Of a stretch of 64,000 bases of DNA, positions 11,043 to 21,690 are shown one piece after another. Both the position numbers and the translations under genes were made by a program. The notes under the pieces were generated by a model. It was not told the origin of the DNA. It made no database searches and saw only the letters and a program-made list of their open reading frames with translations. This DNA is from Grifola frondosa (taxonomy: Eukaryota > Basidiomycota > Agaricomycetes > Polyporales > Grifolaceae). The stretch lies in NCBI GenBank assembly GCA_001683735.1, contig LUGG01000002.1, positions 1,488,001 to 1,552,000 of the forward strand. Reading direction: 5' to 3'. Position 1 is the stretch's first letter, and each line of letters starts with the position of its first letter.

Positions 11043-12995
11043 TTACATGTCTTCGTCCTCCTCGTCATACGTGGCCAAGTCGTCATACGGCCCCCACTGC
11101 TCCTCGGGGCTCAGGCCCAGCTTCTTCCTCACGGTATCGAATTCTAGATCGTTCGCGCAAACCGGCATAGCAGTGTACAACGGGTCGAATGGGCTCCCGT
11201 CTGGATTCGTCTCCTCTTGCTGCGAGTCCCACTCGTTGTCCCCAAACGGCGACTGTTCCTTGGCGAGATGCGTCACATAGTCGAGAGCGTACTCCGTACG
11301 CCCGCCCATGCCGAAGAACAACGAAGACTGGCCCCGAGTGCGGCGCGCACGTTGTCCGGAGTGGGGATTCCTGCGTCGCCCGGCTTATCAAGGACTTCAG
11401 CGATCGTGTGGATGACGAGGCGGTACTCGTTGAAGAACGTCCTGTTAATGATGTCCCAAAGAAGAGGGGGTAAATGATCCAGCGCAACTGTGGATATAAT
11501 CTGATCCAACGTGAGGGGTTGTCCCGGAATGAAGACGGGCTCGCTGTCGCCCATGACATCCGAGTATACGGATGCTTCAGCTAGGACATAGGCATCAGCA
11601 AAACTGCGTTCACATCTATGTTAGCGATAGAATACATACTCATGAGACGATAGCGCATCCTTGGAGACAACCAGCCTCCTGTGCATTGTCCACAGGTACA
11701 GCCGTACTTTCTTGCCTTCACATATTCATCATCGGTGACTGGAATATCTTCTCCGGCCGCCCTTTTGAGGAGCACCGTGACCCTCAAACTGTCGTCATCA
11801 TAACCACCCCACACGCCGAGCATCGTCTCGGAGAATTCCCGCGTGGAAACCATCTGGCGCTCGCATACTTCGAGCGGAGTCATACCATCGGCGTTGTCAC
11901 GCCTGGTAAGGTCCTCTATGATGCCGCTCTCAGGTGGCAGAGAAAGAAGTGCCCGAACAGCGCCCAAGTCCATGAGGCCAGCGGCGAGGTACAGCGGCGT
12001 AACCCCGTCCTCATCTCTCTTTCTGACAGAGGTAGGGTCGGCAGCATACGCGTCGCGGATTTTAGCCGCAATGTCGATATGCTTCCTCTTGTCATCGGCG
12101 ATGGCATGATGTACTGCAAACTCGACTTCGTGAGGCGGTAGTCCAGGTGGTCGTTCATATCGCATGTTGAACTGGCCACCCGGCAACATTTCCATGACAC
12201 GGACACCACGATCTGGATCAATATCTGCGAGCTGCAGGTGCCCCTCTGCATCTTGACTTGCAGCGAGATGTCGGGAAGGGTGCTCTGGATCTTTCGCACA
12301 TGCGAAGAATTCCGTTCTGCCAATCCTACGAAAATTATTCTGAAAACGGAGCTCAACACTACATAGGTACAAGGTGCAAGCTCCAACAACTCACCTTACG
12401 AAAAAAGTTAACGAGCTCGGCTTTCTTCGCGTTCCAGACTTTCCTATCTTTGATGCTCTCTGTTAGGGCCGGCCAGGCAATTATATAGTCATGTTCTCCG
12501 ACATAAGGTGATTCCAACAACTTTTTGAGCATCAACGAGCCTACTCCTTTATTGCGGAACTGAAGTACATGTCATTAGTGATTCATGCAATGAGGAAAGA
12601 GGAATTGAGCGAACAGAGGGGTTAACTTCAACATCGACGACGTATATCAACATTCCGTCGTCCAACTCCCTTCCCCAACAGCCCGACCCCTTGTGATACT
12701 CATGGTCGACATGATCGGGCTTCAACTTTCCATACTTGTTGAAGAGTTTTACAGAGAATTCGTGTAACTCTTGAGAGTGGTCATCCATGATCTGCAGGAA
12801 CTGACCGAAGCACTTGCTCCTGTCAATCTTCAGGGAGGAGAGCAATGCGATTTGACCATGTTCCGGATGGCGGACTTCGACATCGATGTTTTTGAGAGCG
12901 CCAGGATGCTCGCAGTCATCATCCACCTGGAAGTTGACAGTACAATGATCTATAGCAAAGGGTTGGACTGGCGGCGCCATAGTGGTGAGAGGCAA
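11043..12995 (-). CDS. GNAT-like acetyltransferase / ankyrin-repeat protein, copy A
   Basis: Exons are 12995-12615 (127 codons), 12559-12395, 12339-11640 and 11580-11043. The N-terminal half carries a GNAT-like region: EYHKGSGCWG, then FRNKGVGSLML, an acetyl-CoA-loop-like R-x-x-G-x-G across intron 1, then FRRIGRTEFFA. An ankyrin-type unit follows (DEDGVTPLYLAAG, ADGMTPLEVCE), then a CTCGQC cysteine cluster before WLSPRMR. The tail is acidic. A paralogue with the same layout lies at 60.1-62.0 kb. The frame jumps by one base near 11,325, judged by alignment to that paralogue. Biochemical role unknown; the acetyltransferase call rests on fold motifs. Confidence 0.7.
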
Positions 12996-13722
12996 GAGAC
13001 GACAGGAGGTAGTGCGATAGAGTTCGATCGACTGTCAGAGAGGTGGGATGTCTGCGAGGAGTAAGTGCGTAAATTCCGCACCTCTAATTGACCCCAGTAG
13101 GCTCATTTTCGACCGCCTATGTGTAGCTCAGACATCTCAGGAATCCTACAGCCCGCATCCCAGAAGCATAGAAGTGAAAGAGAGAGCAATGGTGGGATTT
13201 GATATCCTCCCGACGAGTTCGAGTGCCATGATCCTTATTCAATGCGTTTGACAGTGACGAGTGCGGTGGGAATGAGTGGACTGTGCCGAGAAATTTGTGA
13301 TTGAACTTATTGAATATGTGAGGTATCGGACAAGGAGGAGTTGGTGAGGTGGGTCGGCGCAAAAGGAGCGTTCCCAACTCGGCGGCGCGAACTTCTCAAG
13401 TTGAACTCGGTGATTAACACCCATCTTGTATAGAGCTTCATTCCTCGACTAGTCTGTTGTTGACACTACAAGCTCACAATAAAATTCAGTCCTTCGTAAC
13501 AAACATCTCAATACATTTCGCATCCGGTTCCGTGAAGTAGCTAGCAGGTTGACTCAACGTGTTTACTAGCGGCTATCTTCGGGTGAACTTCGTTTTAACT
13601 TCAACTGTCGCAGACTCTATTCTACGACTCGTATCTCTTCGCTCCAAATGATTCGTAGTGAGTATATTATGCCTGACATCCACTTGTTTCACTGATATAT
13701 TTTGAAATTTCTGGAAGACAAT
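12996..13722. other. Divergent promoter region
   Basis: About 730 bases between the divergent GNAT-ankyrin and Nudix genes. I see no gene in it. It should hold both promoters. Confidence 0.45.
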
Positions 13723-14423
13723 ATGCACGCACTGATGATGCTCAGCGCCACAGCACTCATCGTCTTGAGCTTGCCCGTTGCTTATACCATGTTGCGGATG
13801 AAGAAACCAAAAGGTTGTGTATTTTTCAACAACTGCTGTTCGTCTGGCTGACCTTTTGCCCATAGCCCGGCCCCAAACGCAATACTCGTCGAGTCAGTTC
13901 GTCTTCTCCGCCGGAGCAATCCCTTTCGTCCTCGACAACGGGGTCCCCAAGAAAGTGGTCCTGGTGCACAACTGGAAGAAGGACGAATGGCTCCTCGCTA
14001 AGGGCAGGAAGGATCAAGGGGAGGAACTCTCCGCCACCGCCACACGCGAAGTCTTGGAGGAAACGGGCTATCCCTGTCGTCTACTCTCTGTTCCCCGTCT
14101 CCCACACGTGCCACCACTCCTGGATTAGAGCACATTCCTGACGTCGTGCGCATTGCAAAGGACACACGGAACCCTTTGCTATAACAGTGCGCCGCGTCGG
14201 TCTCGCAGGAGATCAAGTGAAGTTGATCTTCTGGTATGTCGGTTGCGTGGAGGTCGGTCAAACCACTGTGACCCAACAAGCTCCTGTTGGTACGCACATG
14301 GCTGCGGAGGGGTTTGACAAGACCGGGATTTTTGATATCGAGGATGCGTTAACGAGATTAACTTTCGAAGGAGATCGCGATCTAGTGCGCATGGCTGCTG
14401 AATTATTCAAGGATGATGCGTAG
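13723..14423 (+). CDS. Nudix hydrolase (frame-interrupted)
   Basis: A complete Nudix box is visible: G-x5-E-x7-REVLEETG, running from GRKDQGEE to REVLEETGY, with EWLL just before it. Such enzymes hydrolyse nucleoside diphosphates linked to other groups; the DIPP-like layout would suit diphosphoinositol polyphosphates, but that is a guess. A short first exon (13723-13813) with a hydrophobic leader joins by a ~52-nt intron to 13866. After the box, coding continuity needs two one-base frame changes, near 14,095 and 14,170, because PTRATTPGLEHIP lies in a second frame and FAITVRRVG in a third. The gene is therefore either decayed or carries assembly indels. Start uncertain. Confidence 0.65.
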
Positions 14424-14689
14424 GTAATTTTCCCCTATCGCTATCATTGAACCTCACTTACCTCCCGATTCAAGGGACTGATCCTGCGGCTTAAATTTAC
14501 CGAGTTCGAGAAATGTCAATTAAATACTTCGGAAATACTACTTTGCTATCCTACTTCCGTCATGAAGCTGCCGTGAAACTCTATGTCATGCCTGTCAGGT
14601 AGGAACAGCTAAATTGACTTATGGACAGATTAGTTCGTGGCGCTTTTCCCGGAGTCCGTCAGTCTATGTCACGTCATTGAGAGTATGTT
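14424..14689. other. Convergent 3' intergenic region
   Basis: 266 bases between converging genes. No gene or motif seen. Confidence 0.4.
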
Positions 14690-15895
14690 TTACTGACCAG
14701 CCATGCTTGACAGGCTTTTGTTGATAGCACTCGCTACCTCGTCTAGCGTATCTTCCAGGGGTCCTTCATTCCTCAACACGACATCCGCTATCTCGCGTAC
14801 ACGATGGGCCCCGCGGCTACGCTTCGTCTCGTCCTTCCGCGGGTCGAATTCCTCTCCGGCTGCTTCCGTACGTGACCGCCTCAACTCGGGCGGAGTATCC
14901 AAATACACTAACAAGACCGCCCGGGCTCCGCCCATGAGCAGCTGCAGCTCCCTGACCTGATCGTATCTGTGGACGCTCTCCAACGTCACCACCCGGACCC
15001 AGTGGTGTGCGCGGCAGAAGAGGTCAGCCTGGTGCAACAGCGCGAGCGCCTGCTCCCGTGGCGTAAGCCCGTAGATGTCGCTCCGCTGCTCTCGCGAGGC
15101 GAGCTCGAGCAGATATCCGATCTTGAGGCGGACGGCGGGCACTCCGCGTGCATTAGCGCGTTCGACTGTGCCCTGCGCCACAGCGGACTTCCCGCTTTCT
15201 GAGAGGCCGCCAACAGCAACGAATAGGACCGCATGCCAAACAGGTAGGATGTCAAAATGTGTGTTTGGACAGACGTTTGAGGTCGGCAGCTATGCTCGCA
15301 CACAAGATATCATGGGTGCACAGCGGGCTGTCTTCGACCTTCCGGATGATGGCTGAGGTAAAATTTCCCAAATCCTTCTGCCGGTGTAACCAGCGGAGCA
15401 GGAGAACTTTGACAGGACTGTACGCATCCGTTGTGGCGTCTGGTGTTTCAGAAACCGGTGGTAATAACAGTATGCGAATATCGGCCAAGGGGAAGTTGGG
15501 TGGTAAGCCATCGTTCAAATTAGACAGAATCGTCTGCAGCCTGTGGAAGGCGGCTTCAGCTGGAATTCCGGAGCGATGAGCGATGACTGCGACGCAAATG
15601 GCCTCCGCCATCAATCCGTCTCCGTCGACGAATATCACGCCTTCATCTTTCCCTTCAGCCGCGGCTTCCCTAGACCAATATGCACCCTTTACAATCCTCA
15701 CAACATCCTCGTCTGAGATCTCGCTGATTTCCAATCTTCCAAGCAACCCGGTGGCACCCACAAGTGAAGCTGCTGTAGGTCTGTGCTGTAACGCTCAACG
15801 GGTCCCAGGTAACGAAAAGCCTGTCGACGGGGCAACAGCGCCAGCTGGGTGACTACGTCGGACGCCTCAGGTCCTGAAAGTGATATGAATGGCAT
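14690..15895 (-). CDS. P-loop kinase-like protein with unknown N-terminal domain
   Basis: The C-terminal half begins with a Walker A motif, GGLSESGKS, preceded by a hydrophobic strand (VLFVAV), and is about 190 residues long. That size and layout fit small nucleotide or dephospho-CoA-type kinases. A downstream strand (ARAVLLVYLDTP) followed by ELRRSR fits the lid/arginine region of such kinases. The N-terminal ~200 residues (VGATGLLGRLEIS, VIFVDGDGLMAEA, PPNFPLADIRILLLP) I do not recognise. A 39-nt first exon (15895-15857) probably joins over a ~71-nt intron. The two halves are in different frames, resolved by dropping one T from a TTTT run at 15254-15257. I read it as one gene. Substrate unknown. 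Confidence 0.55.
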
Positions 15896-17384
15896 GAAGG
15901 GTGAGTCTCTCTGAAGATTCTTTGGGTGGTGCTGATGTTGCCTATTTTCCTTCGGACCGTTGAAGAGTCAGAACAAATTCACGTTGGCGCCTTCAATTTA
16001 GTCCCAATCGCGAAGACCGCCAGTTAGCATGCAATCGACCAGTGCTATAGGGAAACAATGCCTTATTACGGTAGGTACTCCCTCACGACGTACGTATGGG
16101 TTATTAGATTTGATTATCGTTCATCGATCAACATGAAGTGACTCGAAACCGATTAACCCCTGGTCCCAGCGTTTTCTGATTGATATTTCCAGAATCGCAG
16201 GTTCCGCGCAGTATCTGCTGTCTGCGCGCTCCGGATTTGGTCAATACGGTCGTCATACCGATGTGAGTATGTGTTCAAACTTCCAGACTCATCAAGTGGA
16301 TGACTTTTTGAATAGTTATCTTAGAGGGGGAGGCCTGAGTGATGTCAACGGCCCCGATGGTATCAATAGTTCCCGGTGACGGAAGAGAATGAAGGGTAGA
16401 TTTTGCAACATCGCTCAAAGGATAGTGCTTGACTCACTGTGAGGTTTCCCGTTGTCAGAAACTCGAAGTGAAGGATGCAAAGACGCGCTCATATGTCGGG
16501 CGATTCTCCAGGCTCTATGATCCTGAGTCAGAACGGACATGAATGTGTTCTTTCCATGCCTTAAGGCGTTCTCTCACTGTATTCAAAACGGGTCGTGGGA
16601 TAAAGAGAGGACCACTGTGTTGCGGCCATCATAGTGACATAGTCATTCTCTTCCCGAGCAAACACAAGGAAAGGGGGATACGTACATTATAGTCGAAACA
16701 TGAAAGTGAGAAAACCGTAACTCAAAGCCTGAACCAATACACTAATCACAGTCTATACAGCGATCGCCGACCCCTGCCATCTCATATATATGCGCTTCCA
16801 AAAATCCTCAAGCAAGTCTTAGTTTGCCACACTCTCAATGACTCATCTCATTTTGCCCGCATTTGTCACAATGCAGTGGCTGTAATCGTAGGTTCCTCCG
16901 TAAGTTTCAATATGCACACGTGCACGGATGCCATGGGAGGTGCTCTTTGACGTCTGCACCACTCGAAAAACTGGTCTTCGATCTTCCAACCTCACCGATA
17001 TCAGTCATCCAACGGGCAGCATTTCGTAGGATCGACATCGTTTCTGATCGGTGCATAACATGCTCCGCCCTCTGGATAATTAAGACCACGTCTGCAAACG
17101 ATTTGATTGTGAACTGATCCTTAGACTGATAGCTTGTTATTCCAGACTAGTCATACTTTGTCAAAACCCGTCATTCCGCATCATATTTTGTTTTATTCCT
17201 ACCGACGATTTCGTTGTATAAAGCCTTGTATGAACCTCTCTAATCCACTCTATGTTCCTGTTGCAGTCTTCATAGTTGAAGAATTTGAGGCTGCGCACGT
17301 CGCTGCGCAGAAACAGAGTACAAACGCAGCTTGCTACTGACATGATATACGATGCTTCTGCCCCGTGCATGCTTGCATCCAACT
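15896..17384. other. 1.5-kb intergenic region
   Basis: No supported gene on either strand. Open frames are under 85 codons and without motifs. Confidence 0.45.
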
Positions 17385-18977
17385 TCATTCTTCTGCAACA
17401 ATGATCACACTCTTCCCGTGAATCCTTCCGAACTGTGCATCGATAAGCGCCTCGTTGGTCTTCTCCAGGCCACGCTTGACGTCCTCCTTGTACTTTATCT
17501 CCCCACTTGCCACTTTGGGAGGGATTTCGCGGTAGAACTGCTCCAGATACTTGTGGTGAAGTGAGCTAACGATGAACCCGGATATATGGAGTTGCTTTGC
17601 AAAGATGAGCACCAGGTTCTTGATATGATATGATGCTCGGTTATAGATGGACATCATTCCACATTCCTGTCGTAATGGGTGAGGTTGAGGAGCAACAAGA
17701 AAGAATTGTTGACCTACGATGAACCTCGCTCCCACCGCAGCTCCGTCAAGCGCCGCCTCGAGTGTCTCCCCACCCACGTTATCCCAGTAGCTGGTGGTCA
17801 AATAAGCGAATGCACCAGATCTGCTGCAGAGAGTCTCACATGTTAAATGGGTCCCTCGTTTTGAAGGACCTTGGCGGTTGGGACCGTCTTGTAGTTGAAG
17901 GCGACATCGGCCCCAATGGAGCTCAACCACGCAACCTTCGCATCAGTGCTCGCAGATGCAATGACCTTCAGGCCTTCTGCTTTCGCCAACTGTATAACAG
18001 TACTGTGGAAAAAACAATGTCAAAATCTGAGACAGGCTACGAGATGAGGTACGGACGCGCCGACGGGTCCTGAAAAAGAATGGTGAATCAAGGTAAAAAT
18101 ATACTGCATGAGATGACTACATACCAGACCCTGCTGTCACGAACACGACGTCTCCCTACAAATATCAGAGTGACTCAGCATGCGCCACATTTCTCCGTCA
18201 GAGTGGTAAACACCTTCTTGGGATGAGCGAATTCTTTCCAGCCGTGATAAGCCGTCTGGCCTGTATTGCCCTTGTAAACATGAGATGACACCAAATCAAA
18301 GTGTCGACTTACCAGGCATGCCGCAGACACCGACATATGCAGACCAAGGTAAATTCACTTCATTTTTCAAGATTTGGAACTCTGTAGCAGTCTTTCCGAC
18401 ATAGTACTGTTGAAAAGCTTCGCGTCGACACCGTTAACCTCTTCATAAATATGCAGCAAATTGCAATAGCTCACGAAATTGGCCATAAAGGTGGTCGCCG
18501 TGCTTAAAGGCTTGACTCTCGGAGCGCAGAATAACTCCAACTCCATAATTGGACATCCTGAGATCGACGTAATTGATGTTTTGAGTGTGATATCAAGGTT
18601 AGGAAGAGAACGAGTACTGACGGTTCGCCAAGAGTGAACGCAGGCTGCAGGAAAGGTCGTTGGATCTCAGTGAACAAATAACCGCGGAAGAAAACGACAT
18701 ACAGGACCCTTATTGCCATCGCTGGGGTCTCTCATCCTCCCCCTAACGTAAGGGTCCATAGACAAGACCAAGATCTTCACTAGAAATCCACCTTCGAGGG
18801 GCACATTCTCAAGGTCGATTTTCAGCGACGTGTCGTAGATAGTGGTAGACGGTCCAGGGTAACCTGAATATTTCCCCGCAGAGGGATAATTGAGTGAGAC
18901 AAACTGCAGGACAAGAGGTATTCCTGACCGGTTGGGATCTCGTTGAAGAGGACGCGTGCATTGGTGACTGGTGACAT
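17385..18977 (-). CDS. Zinc-independent medium-chain reductase (alkenal/enone reductase type)
   Basis: Starting at 18977 the first exon gives SPVTNARVLFNEIPT. Later exons supply IDLENVPLEGGFLVK with SMDPYVRGRMRDP, then NYGVGVILRSES, PWSAYVGVCGMPG, a GSGPVGA nucleotide loop, AKAEGLKVIASAST, YWDNVGGETLEAAL and IYNRASYHIKNLVL, ending at 17385. This is the NAD(P)-dependent double-bond reductase family (leukotriene B4 dehydrogenase/alkenal reductase type), which reduces C=C bonds conjugated to carbonyls and lacks the zinc ligands. At least seven introns of 50-70 nt are present. A one-base insertion in a T run near 17,845 puts an in-frame TAA before the donor. The exon near 18,420-18,500 also fits poorly. 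Otherwise well conserved. Confidence 0.8.
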
Positions 18978-19645
18978 TGCAAACTATGCTATGAGGTGAA
19001 CAGTAGGCTTGGGGTTATCGGGGTGTTGAGGGATGAGTGTCTATTCTGCGCTTTATATCCCTAACCAAGCGCAGAAGGACGTGGATCGTCGAAGCTCCGT
19101 GACTCAGCATGCAGCATCGATGGCAAAGAAATCTCCTGCCGGTCAGTGACGCGTCAGTTGGATTGTTGGCGATTTGTAACTAAGTCTACTTTGCCATGGA
19201 AAATGGATCTCGGCATTCCATATCTGTGCAGCGGCTCATGAGCCACTGATCAAAGAGTCAATGCCACGGAACCTTCGGAACAACTCTAAGGTCGCGCAAG
19301 CGTCGCGACGCGTTGGCATGGATCACGTGAGAGACGCGTCGCGTTGTCGGAACTTTAACTTGGGGGTTGACGGCGTTCTCCGCCCGCCAATACCGATTCA
19401 CCCGATGTGAATGTGAGGAGGTGTAATGGATAATTAACAGATATGAGAAAACAATAACTTTAGCTTATGAGTAGTAATAATAACGTGAAAGCTACGTTGC
19501 GTAACGTAAATAGTAGTAGTTAGGAGTTGACGTAGTACTCGCGGAGCTAGCGTTGGGAGCGTCGACTTTACTACAATGGTTTGCGATGAGGATTGAGGGG
19601 CGTGTGCGTGGTGAATGTGTAAAAAAGGGGAGGTAACGCTTGTAT
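18978..19645. other. Intergenic region with CG-rich palindrome
   Basis: No gene. At 19,293-19,352 there is an imperfect inverted repeat of GCGTCGCGACGCG against GACGCGTCGCG, with a CACGTG E-box between the arms. A related arrangement occurs at 62,070-62,125. Confidence 0.45.
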
Positions 19646-20562
19646 CTATGCTGCAATTAATTCCGCGAATGTGTCGTCTTCACCGGGCGGTGGATTGCAG
19701 TCCAGCGTACATTGCATGCCTCCCCGACGCCACATGACAGTGAGATTTTGACGAGCGATGATGTCGGTGACGGAAGCATTGTAGGTGTGGAGCGAAGTGT
19801 ACATGGTTTCTCGGTCTCCGAAAACGCGTACGGTGTAAGCGCAAGCGGGTCCGGCGCCGCCGGGGTGAGTGGGGTGGTCGATAGCGTAGTGAGTCCAAGA
19901 TGGTTCGCGCACGCGTATGTCGAATCCTCGCATAGAATATTTGACGATAAGGCCTACAGTGCGTTCGTCGGGGTGGTGTGGCCGATGAGGTTGCAAGGGC
20001 TGATGAGGCCGCGTAGATGGAGGGTGAGCCGTGGGTAAGCGCAATACACGCCGTCCGCTGAAATGCCGTTGGTGAGAGCAGTGTTCCAGAAAAGTGTAGT
20101 TGGGTGCAGCGCGGATACGGAAGCGCTCTGGATGACGTCGATCTGAAGGTTACCGTTTTGGAGGCGGACGACTTGAATGATGGCTCCGTTGTAATGGGAC
20201 TGTACGTCCTGAGGGAAGACTGGCTTATAAAGTCCGAATATCACAAGGTATGTGACTACGCGATTGAACTGATGATGTGGTACATATATATCCAGATCGG
20301 AGGCGCGCCAGGTGTTGTTACGAGGGAGAATGTATTCTAGCGCAGCGGAACCTGATATAATGGAGTTGGTGGAGCGCATGACGTTGCGGAAGTTGGTGGG
20401 TTTGGTGAGGAATCGAGAGAGCAGGGAGCGGAATTTGCCGCTGAGATAGTCAGACACCATGTGGTCGGCCGAGCGGGAGGTGCCCTTGAAGGCGAGGAGG
20501 TCACCTAGATGCATGTAGTCGAACATGTTCCGCATTGTGTCGTGATTGAGAGTGGATAACAT
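19646..20562 (-). CDS. F-box / nucleotidyltransferase-fold-like protein
   Basis: The N-terminus (TMRNMFDYMHLGDLLAFKGTS) resembles an F-box. It is followed by IISGSAALEYILPR and ASDLDIYVP, a GS...DxD arrangement typical of nucleotidyltransferase folds and common in unannotated agaricomycete proteins. The C-terminal part (KYSMRGFDIR, then ITARQ-like segments) is in another frame. The two join if one base is restored in a CCCC run near 19,975. It has no introns, unlike host genes nearby, and lies at the edge of the Helitron-rich block, so it may be cargo. Activity is not established. Confidence 0.55.
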
Positions 20563-21690
20563 TGTAAGGGAGCGATGTATAAAGGGGGGCGAACGAGATT
20601 ATATAGTGGCGAATGAATGGTTTGCTGGTGAGGGGGGGGGGATAAAGACATGGCCGGGACGACGTGGAGCGTGAACGTCAATGGGGGAGCGAGGGGGGTA
20701 CGGTCGCAAATGATAGGGGCGAGCGTGCTGAATGAATGAATGAGAGAGGATCGATAGGCGTCATATAGGCCGATGAATAGGGCGAATTGGAACGCGTACG
20801 GCAACATTTAAGGGGAAGCAGGGCGGTGGTGAAAATAGATAGTTCCAGCACGCGATCGTTTGGCGGAGTGGTTCATATGGCTGCAGAGGGCCGCGCCATG
20901 ATCGTTTGATAGGTATAGGATTGGTAACGGTTATAGGATACACGGACTCACTTGTCCGTTCCACAGTGCGTGTCGCCGATCTTTAGGGGTCTATAGGATG
21001 ATATTACGGTTAGTTTAGACATCGCACGAGGAGAGTAAAATTCGTATTTTTGTTTTGGTCAGGGTAGCAGGCTCATACAACGCCAGAGCTGGCATATCGA
21101 CAGAAAGGTCTGTGTCGTTCGTCCTGGTATCGCCCTCGCCTTTTCGCACCAACAACTCCGGCTTCAGCTCGCGCAAGCAAGCCTATCACACACTGATCGT
21201 ACCACATACCACACACTGCCGCTTGCCCAGCTGTGAATGAGAAATCGTTCTGCATCTTTCGCGAAGGAGGACGGTGTGGTCGCGAGCATTGAGAGGTATC
21301 GGCGGAAAATGATCGTAGCTGACGAAGATTCCGGAGTAAGATTGTGAATGTGGCTTGTCGTTTTTCAAATACTGAAGAAGTTAGTGATGTCCAGATGAGT
21401 GCGCCGGATGGGTGTCAACAGTGCGAGCACGAATGATGGGACAAGATGGGGAGGCTTTCGGACTAATTCCAAATGGTTACGGCCCGGCGATAGCCGCGAT
21501 TGGAACTATAAACGCGATCACGTGGGCGCGTTTATGTATTCGCGTGCAACACTGAACTGAACTGAATGAATGAGGTTCTGGATCGCGTGGAGGAGATGAC
21601 GGTTGGTTTTTGAACGCGGTGTGGGAGTCGATATATAAGTGAGGGGGGGCGTGCGATAATACGTTGGTGCGGTTGTCTCTCTTTCTCATC
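20563..21690. other. Region between Helitron-associated genes
   Basis: Apart from the Rep fragment at 21,040-21,335 no gene is supported. The minus strand of 20,563-20,960 is pyrimidine-rich and has a G9 run on the plus strand near 20,632. Confidence 0.4.
21040..21335 (-). pseudogene. Truncated Helitron Rep N-terminal fragment
   Basis: The sequence and its minus-strand translation (DHFPPIPLNARDH, then LGKRQCVVCG) match the N-terminal part of the complete Rep frame at about 36,370-36,650 (DHFPPIPLNARDH, LGERPCVVCG). By eye the DNA is roughly three-quarters identical. No other Rep, helicase or peptidase segment accompanies it. It is in the same orientation as the full element. Confidence 0.75.
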
